From an uncultured Ruminococcus sp. (GTDB lineage: Bacteria; Bacillota; Clostridia; Oscillospirales; CAG-272): a stretch of 7,321 bases of DNA. Made by a program: the position numbers and the translations under genes. Position 1 is the stretch's first letter. The number at the start of each line of letters is the position of its first letter. The notes beneath the pieces were generated by a model. The model was not told the origin of the DNA, did no database searches, and saw nothing but the letters and a program-made list of their open reading frames with translations. Below are positions 6,484-7,321 of this stretch, in pieces. The stretch lies in the NCBI GenBank assembly GCA_902803255.1, contig CADCPG010000235.1, positions 1 through 7,321 of the forward strand, in the 5' to 3' direction.

Positions 6484-6582
6484 GAACGGTCGTTTAGGTA
6501 TACTGCTGACTGATAATATACGGTGCTCTGATGCCCCGGCCGGATCAGCCGGGACGGTGTCTTTACCGCGGGCTGCCGGCCG
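6484..6582 (-). promoter_or_regulatory. Candidate promoter/leader region of the thuA-glgBCDA operon
   Basis: This is the longest non-coding stretch in the window and it contains an AT-rich island (about 6497-6521) in otherwise GC-rich DNA. On the minus strand it offers -10-like hexamers TATATT (6515-6520) and TATACC (6497-6502). I found no convincing TTGACA-type -35 at 16-18 bases from either, so the promoter call is tentative. The arms GTATA (6498-6502) and TATAC (6517-6521) form a short inverted repeat that could bind a regulator. Upstream, a GC-rich stem-loop CCCGGC/GCCGGG (arms 6535-6540 and 6548-6553) lies 29 bases behind the hydrolase stop. It has no U-tract and is at best a weak or factor-aided terminator. 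Confidence 0.35.
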
Positions 6583-7321
6583 TCAGATCTCGGTCTCGAA
6601 GCCGTCGTACGCCGGGACCGCCCCGAGCGGCGCGAGCAATGCCGCGGTCTCTTCGTGAGTGCCGTGGAGCGTCCTCGCCATGTGCGTGGTGATGATCTTC
6701 GCGCCGTCGGCTATGCCCTTCTGCTTTCTCATCGTCTCGAGCATGATGGCTATCATCGGGACCGAAGTGTGCCCGAAGACCCTGTCGTCGCCCGGGACGT
6801 CCCCGAGAGTTGCCTCGAAGACCACCGCGTTCGGCTTCGCTTTTCTTATGAGCTGCCAGGTGTCGTACATGATCCAGCCCGAGTCGGCCCCGTAGAAGAA
6901 GCTGCGCCCCGATGACTTTTCGGTCACTATCCAGTTGAGCGTCTGCTCACCGGTGAAATAAAGGTCGTGGTTCGAACGGCATGGCATGAGGACATATCCG
7001 TCCGTCTCCTCAGCGGTGCCCGGCTTCACCTCGTGCGGCACGAGCTCGGGCGGGAGCTCCCCCAGCCTGCGGAAGACTCCGGCGTCGGCGAAGACGTCGA
7101 TCCTGTGTTCCGCACCCTCCGCCAGTCGGAAGAGGCTCCTCCGGTCCAGATGGTCGTGATGGGAATGGGTGACGGCTACCGCGCGGATTCCGCGGAACAT
7201 GCCGGGCGTGCCCAGCCTTTCGGCGTAGTCGTAGATGTGCGGACCGGGATCGATGAGCAGTCCGCCGTCGGTCATCGCGGACGAATATCTCCGCGTGCGT
7301 CTGTCGTCCGGCGCGACGCCG
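6583..7321 (-). CDS. Metallo-beta-lactamase-fold hydrolase, PhnP-like, 5'-truncated by window edge
   Basis: A probable metal-dependent hydrolase. The reading frame stays open to the window edge, giving 245 visible residues. The ATG at 7273-7275 is probably internal: it has no Shine-Dalgarno and GC-rich codons follow it, while the 15 codons before it encode DDRRTRRYSSA, which resembles the Arg-rich strand preceding the first beta-strand in PhnP-like enzymes. Counting from that Met, metal-site motifs are HSHHDH at 37-42 (HxHxDH), SNHDL at 101-105, GADSG at 129-133 (bridging aspartate D131) and TTHMA at 196-200 (last histidine). DPGPH at 9-13 is the usual turn after strand one. No signal peptide is visible, but the true N-terminus is missing. 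Family relatives include phosphodiesterases acting on cyclic ribose phosphates, but the substrate cannot be read here. It is co-directional with thuA across a 114-base gap and may be a separate unit. Confidence 0.85.
   Translation of the reverse strand, partial: GVAPDDRRTRRYSSAMTDGGLLIDPGPHIYDYAERLGTPGMFRGIRAVAVTHSHHDHLDRRSLFRLAEGAEHRIDVFADAGVFRRLGELPPELVPHEVKPGTAEETDGYVLMPCRSNHDLYFTGEQTLNWIVTEKSSGRSFFYGADSGWIMYDTWQLIRKAKPNAVVFEATLGDVPGDDRVFGHTSVPMIAIMLETMRKQKGIADGAKIITTHMARTLHGTHEETAALLAPLGAVPAYDGFETEI

Noticed and set aside
6535..6553. GC-rich stem-loop CCCGGC/GCCGGG as a terminator for the hydrolase gene
   Set aside because: No U-tract follows in the sense direction, and GC-rich self-complementary six-mers are expected by chance in this DNA. 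I kept it only as a remark in the leader entry.
1..7321. tRNA/rRNA genes, insertion sequences, CRISPR arrays, phage or defence genes
   Set aside because: Nearly all of the window is accounted for by six co-directional genes, and the gaps are too short or show no such signal.

Overview
The window carries six genes, all on the minus strand, so transcription runs from high to low coordinates. In order they are a metallo-beta-lactamase-fold hydrolase (cut at its 5' end by the window edge), a ThuA-family protein, and a glycogen-synthesis block glgB-glgC-glgD-glgA, with glgA cut at its 3' end. The paired catalytic glgC and degenerate glgD genes are the hallmark of Bacillota (Firmicutes) glycogen operons. 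The sequence is GC-rich by eye, yet it uses ATA, AGA and AGG codons freely and has a TTG start. I infer a GC-rich, probably uncultured Clostridia-type bacterium; I cannot name a genus from this sequence alone.

Layout by coordinate: 1-1286 glgA (glycogen synthase, about 428 codons visible); 1283-2416 glgD (ADP-glucose pyrophosphorylase-like regulatory subunit); 2435-3619 glgC (catalytic ADP-glucose pyrophosphorylase); 3654-5618 glgB (branching enzyme); 5659-6468 thuA-like gene; 6469-6582 a 114-base gap with the only AT-rich, promoter-like stretch; 6583-7321 the hydrolase. Spacings are 40, 34 and 18 bases, then a 2-base overlap, so thuA-glgB-glgC-glgD-glgA is very likely one operon. Six-base-pair hairpins sit directly behind the thuA and glgB stop codons. 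Neither has a U-tract in the sense direction, so they look more like processing, stability or translation elements than terminators.

Function: GlgC, probably in complex with GlgD, makes ADP-glucose from glucose-1-phosphate and ATP. GlgA adds the glucose to a growing alpha-1,4 chain, and GlgB transfers segments to make alpha-1,6 branches. ThuA belongs to a family tied to trehalose and 3-keto-sugar use. Its first place in the operon suggests a link between disaccharide turnover and storage polysaccharide, but its reaction here is unknown. The hydrolase may be a separate transcription unit.

I found no RNA gene, mobile element or CRISPR array, and no clearly new system. The points most worth a second look are a serine in place of the usual lysine in GlgA's KTGGL motif, the unusual glgB leader (no Shine-Dalgarno near the ATG, a hairpin in between), the thuA-glg linkage, and the stop-adjacent hairpins.
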